From: Tepidimonas taiwanensis
Lineage (GTDB): Bacteria; Pseudomonadota; Gammaproteobacteria; Burkholderiales; Burkholderiaceae_C
Reading direction: 5' to 3'
DNA length: 64,000 nucleotides
Assembly: GCF_020162115.1 (NCBI RefSeq)
Contig: NZ_CP083911.1
Coordinates: 248,001 to 312,000, forward strand
Shown here: positions 8,212-16,603 of the stretch, in pieces
How positions within the stretch are numbered: position 1 is the first letter of the stretch
Layout: every line of letters begins with the position of its first letter
Translations under genes and position numbers: made by a program
The notes under the pieces: generated by a model
What the model was told of the DNA's origin: nothing
The model's input: the letters and a program-made list of their open reading frames with translations, nothing else
The model's database searches: none

Positions 8212-9363
8212 ATGAACCGATTGCCCCATACCCCCCACGATCGTCGCCGCTGGCGCGCCGCGCTGTACGCTGTGCTGACGGCGGCCGCGGCGTCGCTGCT
8301 CGCGGTCTGGACACCCGCGCACGCCACGCGCATCAAGGACGTCGCGGCGGTTCAGGGGGTGCGCCCCAACCAGCTCAGCGGCTACGGGTTGGTCGTGGGG
8401 CTGGACGGTACGGGCGACTCCTCCAACGCCTACACCACGCAGAGCCTGGCCAACTACCTCCAGCAGATGGGGCTGACGCTGCCGCCCGGCGTGACGGTGC
8501 AGCCGAAAAACGTCGCGGCCGTGCTGGTGACGGCGGAACTGCCGGCCTTTGCGCGGCCGGGGCAGACCATCGACGTGACCGTGTCGTCGATCGGCAGCGC
8601 CAAGTCGCTGCGCGGCGGCACGCTGATCCAGACGCCGCTGCGCGGGGCGGACGGGCAGGTCTACGCGCTGGCGCAGGGCAACCTGGTCGTCGCCGGTGCC
8701 GGCGCGTCGGCCGGCGGCAGCAGCGTGGCCGTCAACCACCTCAACGCCGGACGCATCCCCAACGGTGCGCTGGTCGAGCGCGCGGTGCCCACGCCGCTGC
8801 TGATCGGCGAGACGGTGGACCTCGCGCTCAACGCGCAGGATTTTCAGACCGCCACCCGCGTGGCGCAGGCGATCAACCGCGCGATCGGCGACGGCACCGC
8901 GCAGGCGCTCGACGGCCGCGTGGTGCGCGTGCGCGCGCCGCTCGACCCCAACGAACGCGTGGCGTTTCTGGCGAGCCTGGAGGATCTGCCGCTCGAGCTC
9001 TCGGCCCCGACGGCCAAGGTGATCCTCAACGCCCGCACCGGCTCCGTCGTGCTGAATCAGGCCGTCAAGCTCGCGCCGGCCGCGATCGCGCACGGCAACC
9101 TGTCGATCACCATCTCTTCCACGCCGCAGGTCAGCCAGCCCGGGCCGTTCGCGCCGCCGGGCGCGCAGACGGTGGTCACCGAAAAGGCCGACATCCAGGT
9201 GCAGCAGGAAGGCGGCAAGCTGCTGGAGGTGGAGGCGTCGGCGCAGCTGGCCGACGTGGTGCGCGCGCTCAACAAGCTGGGCGCGACGCCGCAGGACCTG
9301 CTGGCCATCCTGCAGGCGATGAAAGCGGCCGGCGCGCTCAAGGCCGAGATCGAGGTGCTGTGA
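8212..9363 (+). CDS. flgI: Flagellar P-ring protein FlgI
   Basis: 383 aa. A basic N-terminus and hydrophobic segment end in a signal peptidase site near AHA (residue about 40). The mature protein starts TRIKDVAAVQGVRPNQL and contains GYGLVVGLDGTGD, both diagnostic for FlgI. It forms the P ring around the rod in the periplasm with the help of FlgA. flgJ begins one base after the stop, so translation is probably coupled. Confidence 0.98.
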   Translation: MNRLPHTPHDRRRWRAALYAVLTAAAASLLAVWTPAHATRIKDVAAVQGVRPNQLSGYGLVVGLDGTGDSSNAYTTQSLANYLQQMGLTLPPGVTVQPKNVAAVLVTAELPAFARPGQTIDVTVSSIGSAKSLRGGTLIQTPLRGADGQVYALAQGNLVVAGAGASAGGSSVAVNHLNAGRIPNGALVERAVPTPLLIGETVDLALNAQDFQTATRVAQAINRAIGDGTAQALDGRVVRVRAPLDPNERVAFLASLEDLPLELSAPTAKVILNARTGSVVLNQAVKLAPAAIAHGNLSITISSTPQVSQPGPFAPPGAQTVVTEKADIQVQQEGGKLLEVEASAQLADVVRALNKLGATPQDLLAILQAMKAAGALKAEIEVL

Positions 9364-9364
9364 G

Positions 9365-10246
9365 ATGAACGCCGCCAACGCCGTGACCGCCGCCACGCAG
9401 CGTGGGCTCGCCGCCGACGCCAAGACGCTCGATGCGCTCAACGGCCTCGCGGGGCGCGACCCGAAGGCGGCGCTGAAAGAAACCGCCCGTCAGTTCGAGG
9501 CGCTGTTCATGCGCGAGCTGCTCAAGTCCATGCGCGACGCGACGATGAAAAGCGGCCTGATGGACAACGACGCGAGCGAACTGGGGATGGACCTGCTGGA
9601 CGAGCAGTGGGCCGTGAAGATGACCGGGCTGCCCGGCGGGCTGGCCGAGATGATCGAGCGCCAGTTGCAGCGCCAGATGGCACACGCCGACGGTGCCGCG
9701 GGCGGGCGGGCGGCGGCAGCGGCCCCGTCGACGCCGTCGTCGGCGGTGGAGGCACCCGTGCCCAAACCGACCCCGGCGCAGGTGTCGTTCATCCAGCAAC
9801 ACCGCGTCGCGGCGCAGCAGGTGGCGCGCGAGAGCGGCATTCCCGCCGCGTTCATGATCGGGCAGGCGGCGCACGAGACCGGCTGGGGCCGCAGCGAGAT
9901 CCGGCTGCCCGACGGGCGCAACTCACACAACCTGTTCGGCATCAAGGCGGGGCCGGGCTGGACGGGAAAGGTCGCGGAAGTCACCACCACCGAGTACGTG
10001 GACGGCCAGCCGCGCAAGGTGGTGCAGCGCTTTCGTGCCTACGACAGCTATGCCGACGCGTTTCGCGACTATGCGCGCCTGATCACCGGCAGCCCGCGCT
10101 ACCAGGCGGTGGTGCGCAACCTGCATTCGGCGCAGGCCTTCGCACAGCAGCTGCAGCAGGCCGGCTATGCGACCGACCCGCAGTACGCGACCAAGCTCAG
10201 CCGCGTCATCAACACCACGCTGCAGCTGCAGCGGGCGCTCGCCTGA
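9365..10246 (+). CDS. flgJ: Flagellar rod cap and peptidoglycan hydrolase FlgJ
   Basis: 293 aa, the two-domain form. The N-terminal rod-binding domain (RQFEALFMRELLKSMRDATM, residues about 35-105) caps the rod. A proline/alanine linker follows (about 115-135). The C-terminal glucosaminidase domain (ESGIPAAFMIGQAAHETGWG, then NLFGIKAGPGWTG) opens the peptidoglycan so the rod can pass. Both activities sit in one chain, as in Salmonella. It follows flgI by a single base and precedes flgK by 17. Confidence 0.97.
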   Translation: MNAANAVTAATQRGLAADAKTLDALNGLAGRDPKAALKETARQFEALFMRELLKSMRDATMKSGLMDNDASELGMDLLDEQWAVKMTGLPGGLAEMIERQLQRQMAHADGAAGGRAAAAAPSTPSSAVEAPVPKPTPAQVSFIQQHRVAAQQVARESGIPAAFMIGQAAHETGWGRSEIRLPDGRNSHNLFGIKAGPGWTGKVAEVTTTEYVDGQPRKVVQRFRAYDSYADAFRDYARLITGSPRYQAVVRNLHSAQAFAQQLQQAGYATDPQYATKLSRVINTTLQLQRALA

Positions 10247-10263
10247 TGCCGGGGTAGCCGACG

Positions 10264-12222
10264 ATGAGCGCGCTCAACATCGCCACCCGGGCCCTCACCA
10301 CCAACCAGGCGGTGCTGCAGGTCATTGGCCACAACATCGCCAACGTCAACACCGAAGGCTACACCCGCCAGCGTGCCGAGCTGCAGGCCGTCGCCGGACA
10401 ACGCTTGGGCAGCGGCTACTTCGGCAAAGGCGTACAAATCGAGACCGTGGCGCGCGTCGGTTATGACGCTTTTCTTACGCGTGAGGCCAACGGCACCCGC
10501 TCCACCGCCGCCGCGGACGCGATCCGCGCCGAGTACCTGCGCAGCGTCGAGTCGCTGTTCCCGACGGGCGATGGCGGGCTGGGGCAGGTGCTCAACGACG
10601 CGCTCAACGCCTGGGTCGATGTCGCCAACGCCCCTGACGACACCACCGCGCGGCAGGTGGTGCTCAGCCGCTTCGACGCGCTGGCCACGCGTGTGCGCGA
10701 CACGATGGCGCGGCTCGATGAGATTACCCAAGGGGCGCGCGTGCAAGCCGGCGAAATCGCGGGCGAGGTCAACCGTTTGGCCCTAGCAATTGCACAGGTC
10801 AACGAATCGATCGCGCGCGTTGCCGGCAGTGGCGTGCCGCCCAACGATTTGCTCGATCAGCGTGATCACCTCATCGCGCAGCTCAACGAAAAAATTCAGG
10901 TCACCACATTGGCGGCGGATGACGGCACGTTGTCGGTGTTTGTCGCGGGGAGCCTGCCGCTGGTGTTGGGCAATCAGGCAGCGCGGCTGGAGGTGGCTCG
11001 CGCCACTGTCGACAGCGACCGGCAAATCCAGCTGCAATTCGTTCAAGGGGCGACGCGGTACGATATCCCGCGCGAATTCGTCGGTGGCGGGCAGTTGCGG
11101 GGTTTGTTGGATTTCATCAACCGCGACGTCGTACAAACCCAAGCCGAGCTCGGGCGTGTGGCCTTGGCGACCGCCGAGGTCCTCAACCGCCAGCAGCGCA
11201 GCGGGCTCAATGCTTTGGGGGCTCCCGGCACCGATCTGTTGACGTATGCGCCTGCCGGCTTGCAGGCCAAGCCCGGCAGCGAAAACACCAGCACTGCAAC
11301 GATGACCCTGACGGTGGCCGATCCAGCGGCGTTGCGCGCCACCGATTACGACATTACCTACACCAGCGGCACCAATGTACAGATCCGGCGCAGCAGCGAT
11401 GGTTGGTTTTGGAACGGTACCGCGTGGCAACCCAGTGCGGCGACGCTGGGTACATTGCCCGCCCAACTGGATGGCCTGACGCTGAGCATCAGCGGCACCC
11501 CCGCGGCAGGTGACCGGTTTTACATTCGTGCCGGGGCCGATGCCGCCAGCAGCCTGCACATGCCGCTTGCCAGCCCCGCGGAGCTCGCCGCGGCCAACCG
11601 CGTGCAACTGGCGCTGGGGACGCCCAACAACGGCAACGCCACCATCGAGGCGGTCTCCGCCCACATCAACAGCGGCAGCTGGGCAATGCCTGCGTTGCCC
11701 GCGGCGCTGACATTTACCGCACCCAACCAATTTGCACTGGCTGGTTTTACGCCGGCATCGGTTACCTACACGCCGGGCGAGCCCATGGAATTTACGTATA
11801 CGTCGGGCGGCAACTCGGTGACCGTGCGGCTCACCCTGCGGGGCCAGCCGCAAAATGGCGACGTCTTTCAGTTGCAGGCGGCCCCCACCAGTGGCGCGGC
11901 CTTGGTTGTCAATGGCGGCAACGCCAGCGCGATGCTGGCGCTGCGCGATGACGTGTTGTTCGACGGCACCACGCCGCTGTCCGATGGCTACTTGGCGGTG
12001 TTTTCGGGACTGGCGGCGCGCATCAACGAAGCGCAAACGCGAGCGACGTTTACGCGGGCGCAAGCGACGGACGCCGAGCAGCGCCGCGCCAATCTCGCTG
12101 GCGTCAACCTCGACGAGGAAGCCGCGCGGTTGCTGCAGTTCCAGCAGGCTTATCAAGCGTCGGCCAAGTATTTGCAAACGGTGCAGTCGGTCTTCGACAC
12201 GCTGCTTGCCACCTTCCGTTGA
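10264..12222 (+). CDS. flgK: Flagellar hook-filament junction protein FlgK (HAP1)
   Basis: 652 aa. The N-terminus has ALTTNQAVLQVIGHNIANVN and the C-terminus has ARLLQFQQAYQASAKYLQTV, the paired helices that enter the filament core. FlgK joins hook and filament and is carried to the export gate by FlgN. The long central part (residues about 330-590) is variable and Gly/Thr/Ala rich. It resembles the exposed domains of flagellar axial proteins and has a less GC-biased codon choice than the ends. flgL follows after 17 bases. Confidence 0.97.
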   Translation: MSALNIATRALTTNQAVLQVIGHNIANVNTEGYTRQRAELQAVAGQRLGSGYFGKGVQIETVARVGYDAFLTREANGTRSTAAADAIRAEYLRSVESLFPTGDGGLGQVLNDALNAWVDVANAPDDTTARQVVLSRFDALATRVRDTMARLDEITQGARVQAGEIAGEVNRLALAIAQVNESIARVAGSGVPPNDLLDQRDHLIAQLNEKIQVTTLAADDGTLSVFVAGSLPLVLGNQAARLEVARATVDSDRQIQLQFVQGATRYDIPREFVGGGQLRGLLDFINRDVVQTQAELGRVALATAEVLNRQQRSGLNALGAPGTDLLTYAPAGLQAKPGSENTSTATMTLTVADPAALRATDYDITYTSGTNVQIRRSSDGWFWNGTAWQPSAATLGTLPAQLDGLTLSISGTPAAGDRFYIRAGADAASSLHMPLASPAELAAANRVQLALGTPNNGNATIEAVSAHINSGSWAMPALPAALTFTAPNQFALAGFTPASVTYTPGEPMEFTYTSGGNSVTVRLTLRGQPQNGDVFQLQAAPTSGAALVVNGGNASAMLALRDDVLFDGTTPLSDGYLAVFSGLAARINEAQTRATFTRAQATDAEQRRANLAGVNLDEEAARLLQFQQAYQASAKYLQTVQSVFDTLLATFR

Positions 12223-12239
12223 CCCCCAAGAGGTGCGTC

Positions 12240-13520
12240 ATGACCCTCTACCGTGTCGCCACCGCCAACAGCTACGACACCACCATTCAACGCTTGCAGC
12301 AGCGGCAAGCCGAGCTGGCCGAGCAGCAGGACAAGCTCTCCTCCGGCAAGCGCGTGCGGCGTGTCAGCGACGATCCGGCCGCGGCGGCACTGGCCGAGCG
12401 CGAGCGCGCGCGCGAGCACCGCGTGCAGGCCGACCAGCGCGCGCTGGAGGCAGCGCGCCGCAACCTGCAGCTGGCGGAGAGCACGCTGGCCGACATCGGC
12501 GACCTCTATCACCGTGCCAAAGAGCTGATCGTGCAGGGGGGCAACGGGTCGCTCAACCCCAGCGACCGCGCCACCATCGCGCAGGAGCTCGAGGGCATCC
12601 GAGAGCGCATTCTGGCACTGGCCAACACCAAGGACACGCTCGGACGGCCGCTGTTCATGGGCTTGGGGTTGGCCAGCGGCACGCAGTCGTTCCAGGAAAA
12701 CCTGGTTACTGCGGCCGCTACCACTTATGGACCCGATGGTCGGGTGGTGCAAGAAAATGGCTTGCGTGGGCAAGCGGCGGCGACCGAAACGGGGTTGCCC
12801 AGCCAAATCGATGGTTACCCGGTGTTTTCGGGGCGGCTTGCGGCCACGGCCTCAGCCATTGTGTCGGTCAACGCCGGCAACAGCGGCACGGCCGTGGCGC
12901 TCGACGCCCGTGTGCAGAACGCCGCCGGGCTCAATACCACCCAAGTGTTCACACTGGATGACAGCACGCCCAACGTCGGCAGCTACACCCTGACCTACAC
13001 AGCCGGTGTGTGGACCGTCAATGGAACCGACAAGTCGGGTGCGGCGTTCGGTCCCGTCACGGCCACGGTCACCACCGTCGATGGCGTGACGCAACTCGAT
13101 TTCGAGGGATTGCGGGTGCGCATCCAAGGCACGCCTGCCAACGGGGATGCCTTTACCGTCACGCCCACCGTCGATGTGGACGTGTGGGAGTCCTTCGACC
13201 GCGCCATCGGGGCGCTCAAGAGCGAAAATGGCCATGACCTGAACCAGGAACTGGCTGTCGTCAACCTGCACCTGGAAAAACGCCTCGACAGATTGCTCTC
13301 GGCTCGCGGTCAGTTGGGTGACTGGCTCAACCGTGCGGATCAGATGGACGCAGCCTTCCAGGCACGCAAGGACTATCACGTGCAGCAACAGTCCGACCTT
13401 ACCGACCTCGACATGGTCGAGGCGATTTCGCGCTTCCAAACCCAACAGCTGGGTTACCAAGCCGCGCTGTCGTCCTACGCGCAGGTACAGCGCCTGTCGC
13501 TGTTCCAGTATCTGGCCTGA
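12240..13520 (+). CDS. flgL: Flagellar hook-filament junction protein FlgL (HAP3)
   Basis: 426 aa. The flagellin-like N-terminus includes QDKLSSGKRVRRVSDDPAAA and the C-terminus includes DMVEAISRFQTQQLGYQAAL. FlgL lies between FlgK and the filament. The central insert (about 150-330) is variable. The ATG at 12240 follows AAGAGG at the right distance, and an in-frame ATG 21 bases upstream lies inside the flgK stop region. It is the last gene of the flgB-flgL run. Confidence 0.96.
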   Translation: MTLYRVATANSYDTTIQRLQQRQAELAEQQDKLSSGKRVRRVSDDPAAAALAERERAREHRVQADQRALEAARRNLQLAESTLADIGDLYHRAKELIVQGGNGSLNPSDRATIAQELEGIRERILALANTKDTLGRPLFMGLGLASGTQSFQENLVTAAATTYGPDGRVVQENGLRGQAAATETGLPSQIDGYPVFSGRLAATASAIVSVNAGNSGTAVALDARVQNAAGLNTTQVFTLDDSTPNVGSYTLTYTAGVWTVNGTDKSGAAFGPVTATVTTVDGVTQLDFEGLRVRIQGTPANGDAFTVTPTVDVDVWESFDRAIGALKSENGHDLNQELAVVNLHLEKRLDRLLSARGQLGDWLNRADQMDAAFQARKDYHVQQQSDLTDLDMVEAISRFQTQQLGYQAALSSYAQVQRLSLFQYLA

Positions 13521-13827
13521 CCGCGCCGTTCGGCGCTGACCCGCCGGCGCTTGCGCCGGCACCGCAAGACAGTGCCAGATGATTCGATGAGTGGCAAACC
13601 CCGGCACGGCTGTGGCTCGGAGTGGGGTTGCGCGCTCAGCACATGGCGATCTGCGCCTCGTATTGCCGTCCGTGTGACCTTGCCCCCGTATTCCCGGACC
13701 CGTCCTATTCGCAACGTAACGCCGCGTCCTTGACGGTTGGGCGGCGTGCCCGGGGCGGTTGGTTTCGGCGTAACCGAAGTTTGATCGACACAGTTGAGCA
13801 CACGACACAATCCACTACAGTGTATGC
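13521..13827 (+). other. Intergenic region after flgL with a short GC hairpin
   Basis: About 307 bases without a convincing gene. It holds a perfect 7-bp hairpin, GCCGGCG and CGCCGGC around a CTTG tetraloop (13543-13560), 23 bases after the flgL stop. It has no T run, so it may be an mRNA-stabilising stem rather than a factor-independent terminator. A second small inverted repeat, TTCGG and CCGAA, lies near 13765-13779, upstream of the next gene. Confidence 0.6.
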
Positions 13828-15015
13828 ATGGGACTGCGTGCACTCGACCACATTGCCTGCACCTACGAGCCCGTGTGGGGGGCGCAGCGCCGCATCGTTG
13901 CGGTGCGGCTGCGGGTGCGTGTGCTGGAAGAGGCGGCGGACGTGCCGCGCCTGCTGCTGGCGCTGGAAGACTGGTGGTACGCCGGCTCGCCGATCCTGAT
14001 CGTTGCCTTCCAGCACGAGCGGCACCTGCGGCAGGCACTGGCCGCCACGGCGCCGGACTATCTGTGGCTGGAGCTGCCGCCGGCGGCGGCGCTTCCCAGC
14101 AGCGACTGGGCGCATCCCGTCTCGCTGGCCCGGCGACACGGACACCGCCTCGTGCAGCGTGTGCCGAGTCGCGTGACGCGCCGCGGACTGCCGCAGCCCA
14201 GCGCGGAATGGCGGTACCTGCTCGACGTGGGCACGCCAGCGACCCGGGCGGCCGCGCCCATCGAGGGCGACGACATGGGGCCGCAGGCGCTGTGCGCCGG
14301 CCTCACGACCCTGGCGTCGGCGCGGGAGTGGCTGGACCATCGCCGGGGTTGGGGCGTCGTCGGCTGGCCCGCGGCAGACGTGTGGGCCCAGCGCAGCCCA
14401 GTGCAACGCGGCCCGGACAAGGCCACGCTGCTGCGTGTCCAACAGGCTCTGATGCACGACACGCCGCTGGAACGCGTCGTCACGCTCATCCACAGCGACG
14501 TGGCGTTGACGTACCGGCTGCTGCGACTCCTCCACAGCGATGCGGTGGCCGCCCGCCGGCCCATGCCGACGATCCGCGAGGCCATGCGGGCGCTGGGCGA
14601 GCGGCGTTTTCGGGATCTGTTGCTGCGGCTGATGCCCGCCGCCGTCGCCGACCCCGACCTCCTGCCGCTGCGCAGCGCCTTGGTGCTGCGGGCGCAGTGC
14701 ATGCAGTGGCTGATGGACGCCGGACCGCAGCAATCGCTGGCCACAGAGATCTACCTGACGGGGTTGTTCTCCGGGTTGACGGACTGGTGGCCGGGTTCGA
14801 TGGCGAGCCTCCTGGCGCCGCTGCCACTGTCCGACGCCATGGTCGAAGCGCTGGTGAACGGACAGGGGCCCTACGCGCCGTACCTGCACATCGCGCGGCG
14901 GCTGGAGGACCCGGCGGCGCTCGACACCCTCCCCGACGCGTGCGCGGAGGCGGGGTTTTCGCTGCAGTCGGTCAACACGGCGTTGCTGCGGACGTTGGCG
15001 CGGGCCGCGGCGTGA
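13828..15015 (+). CDS. HDOD-domain signalling protein with a degenerate EAL-like N-terminus
   Basis: 395 aa. The C-terminal half (about residues 190-390) reads as an HDOD domain: LERVVTLIHSDVALTYRLLR, then TIREAMRALGERRFRDLLL. The N-terminal 180 residues begin like the YuxH/CdgJ group (YEPVWGAQRRIVAVRLRVRV) but show no EAL metal or catalytic motif, so they are unlikely to hydrolyse cyclic di-GMP. HDOD proteins of this architecture often act as adaptors in motility or biofilm control. Its place directly after flgL fits a motility role, but no function can be assigned from the sequence. Confidence 0.75.
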   Translation: MGLRALDHIACTYEPVWGAQRRIVAVRLRVRVLEEAADVPRLLLALEDWWYAGSPILIVAFQHERHLRQALAATAPDYLWLELPPAAALPSSDWAHPVSLARRHGHRLVQRVPSRVTRRGLPQPSAEWRYLLDVGTPATRAAAPIEGDDMGPQALCAGLTTLASAREWLDHRRGWGVVGWPAADVWAQRSPVQRGPDKATLLRVQQALMHDTPLERVVTLIHSDVALTYRLLRLLHSDAVAARRPMPTIREAMRALGERRFRDLLLRLMPAAVADPDLLPLRSALVLRAQCMQWLMDAGPQQSLATEIYLTGLFSGLTDWWPGSMASLLAPLPLSDAMVEALVNGQGPYAPYLHIARRLEDPAALDTLPDACAEAGFSLQSVNTALLRTLARAAA

Positions 15016-15092
15016 CGTGGCCTCGGCAGTGTGGTCCCGCTGCGATGGCCGCGCTATGCAGCAAAAATGCAGCAATAACAGGGCCGGACAGC

Positions 15093-15116
15093 AAAAAGCC
15101 CGCGCGGTGGCGGGCT
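15093..15116 (-). terminator. Factor-independent terminator of tRNA-Asn
   Basis: Read on the minus strand: AGCCCGC, loop CACCGC, GCGGGCT, then a run of five T (the last stem T included). It lies 17 bases past the tRNA 3' end. Confidence 0.85.
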
Positions 15117-15132
15117 AAGTGCTTGATTTCTT

Positions 15133-15208
15133 TGGCTCCCCGACCTGGGCTCGAACCAGGGACCTACGGATTAACAGTCCGGCGCTCTACCGACTGAGCT
15201 ATCGGGGA
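15133..15208 (-). tRNA. tRNA-Asn (anticodon GTT)
   Basis: 76 nt including an encoded CCA. Acceptor arms TCCCCGA and TCGGGGA pair fully. The D arm is AGCTCAGTCGGTAGAGC, the anticodon loop reads CTGTTAA with anticodon GTT, and the T arm contains GGTTCGAGCCC. A TATAAT box lies 13 bases upstream (15222-15227, minus strand), and a terminator follows. Confidence 0.97.
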
Positions 15209-15221
15209 ACGATAGACCCGC

Positions 15222-15227
15222 ATTATA
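15222..15227 (-). promoter_or_regulatory. -10 box of tRNA-Asn
   Basis: A perfect TATAAT on the minus strand, in the context GC-TATAAT-GC. The same context precedes tRNA-Met. No clear -35 box is visible at the expected distance. Confidence 0.6.
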
Positions 15228-15393
15228 GCGGCGGTGCGGGGCGTCTCCGGCCGTCGCGCATTGGACATGCGGCGGTGGCCGGTGGCCGCGTCGGCGGTGA
15301 CAATGCACCCCGTGGGGTGGCGCCGTGGCGATGGCCGGCGCAGTGGCTGGTGGGGTAGGCCGGCCCGATGCTAACGCTGTTGGAGAGCCGACG

Positions 15394-16590
15394 ATGGATT
15401 TGCGTTTCAGCGCCGAGGAATTGGCGTTTCGGGACGAGGTGCGCGCCTTCCTGCGCGAGCGGCTGCCACCCGAACTGGCGGCCAAGGTGCAGCAGGGACT
15501 GCGGCTGACGCGCGACGACATGGCGCGCTGGCACGCCATCCTGCATGAGCAGGGGTGGCTCGCCAGCCACTGGCCGCGGGAATGGGGCGGCCCCGGATGG
15601 GGGCCGGTGCAGCGCTTCATCTTCGAGTACGAATGCGCGCTGGCCGGGGCGCCGCGCATCGTGCCGTTCGGTGTGCACATGTTGGGGCCGGTGCTGATCC
15701 GCTACGGTACGGAGGCGCAAAAGCGCCACTGGCTGCCGCGCATCCTGGACGGCCGCGACTGGTGGTGTCAGGGGTACTCCGAGCCCGGGGCGGGTTCGGA
15801 TCTGGCGTCGCTCACGACCACCGCGGTGCGTGACGGTGACCACTACGTCGTCAACGGCCAGAAGACGTGGACGACGCTCGGGCACTACGCGAACCGGATG
15901 TTCGCGCTGGTGCGCACGGACCGCGACGCCAAGCCGCAGGAGGGGATCAGCTTCCTGCTCATCGACCTGGACAGCCCGGGTGTCGAGGTGCGGCCGATCA
16001 TCACGCTGGACGGCGAGCACGAGGTCAACGAGGTCTTCCTGACGAGTGTGCGGGTGCCGCTGGACCGGCTCGTGGGACAGGAGAACCAGGGCTGGACGAT
16101 CGCCAAATACCTGTTGACGTACGAGCGCACCAACATCGCGGGGGTGGGGTTTTCGGTGGCGGGGCTGGAGCGGCTCAAGGTCGTCGCGCGCCGGGTGCAC
16201 AAGGGCGGCCGGCCGCTGATCGAGGACCCGTTGTTTGCCGCGCGGCTGGCGCGGGTGGAGATCGCCCTGGAAAACCTCAAGACCACCAATTTGCGCGTGC
16301 TGGCGTCGGTGGCGGGCGGCGGCGCACCGGGCGCGGAGAGTTCGCTGCTGAAGGTGCTCGGGACGCAGATCCGGCAGGAAATTCTGAGCCTGACGCGGCG
16401 GGCCATGGGGCCGTATGCGCTGCCGTGGATCGAGGAGGCGCTGACGCTGGAACGCGCGGACGCCGCCGTGGGGCCCCCGGGGGCGGCGAGCGCCGCGGCG
16501 CAGTACTTCAACTACCGCAAGCTGTCGATCTTCGGCGGCTCCAACGAAATCCAGAAAAACATCATCGCCAAGGCGGTGCTCGGGCTGTGA
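15394..16590 (+). CDS. Acyl-CoA dehydrogenase, large subunit of a PimC/PimD-type pair
   Basis: 398 aa with the full acyl-CoA dehydrogenase fold: N-terminal helices (FRDEVRAFLRERLP), the middle beta domain (QGYSEPGAGSDLASL, NGQKTWTT) and the C-terminal helical domain ending FGGSNEIQKNIIAKAVLGL. It oxidises acyl-CoA to enoyl-CoA using FAD. It resembles the pimeloyl-CoA dehydrogenase large subunit. The catalytic Glu of the common YEGT motif is replaced here (IFGGSNEIQ), so the base must be elsewhere or in the partner. The ATG at 15394 has GGAG upstream. The partner gene follows after 13 bases. Confidence 0.88.
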   Translation: MDLRFSAEELAFRDEVRAFLRERLPPELAAKVQQGLRLTRDDMARWHAILHEQGWLASHWPREWGGPGWGPVQRFIFEYECALAGAPRIVPFGVHMLGPVLIRYGTEAQKRHWLPRILDGRDWWCQGYSEPGAGSDLASLTTTAVRDGDHYVVNGQKTWTTLGHYANRMFALVRTDRDAKPQEGISFLLIDLDSPGVEVRPIITLDGEHEVNEVFLTSVRVPLDRLVGQENQGWTIAKYLLTYERTNIAGVGFSVAGLERLKVVARRVHKGGRPLIEDPLFAARLARVEIALENLKTTNLRVLASVAGGGAPGAESSLLKVLGTQIRQEILSLTRRAMGPYALPWIEEALTLERADAAVGPPGAASAAAQYFNYRKLSIFGGSNEIQKNIIAKAVLGL

Positions 16591-16603
16591 AGGGGGGCGA
16601 GGC

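Noticed and set aside
13543..13560. Factor-independent terminator after flgL
   Set aside because: The hairpin is perfect but no T run follows on either strand, so it is listed only as a stem in the intergenic entry.
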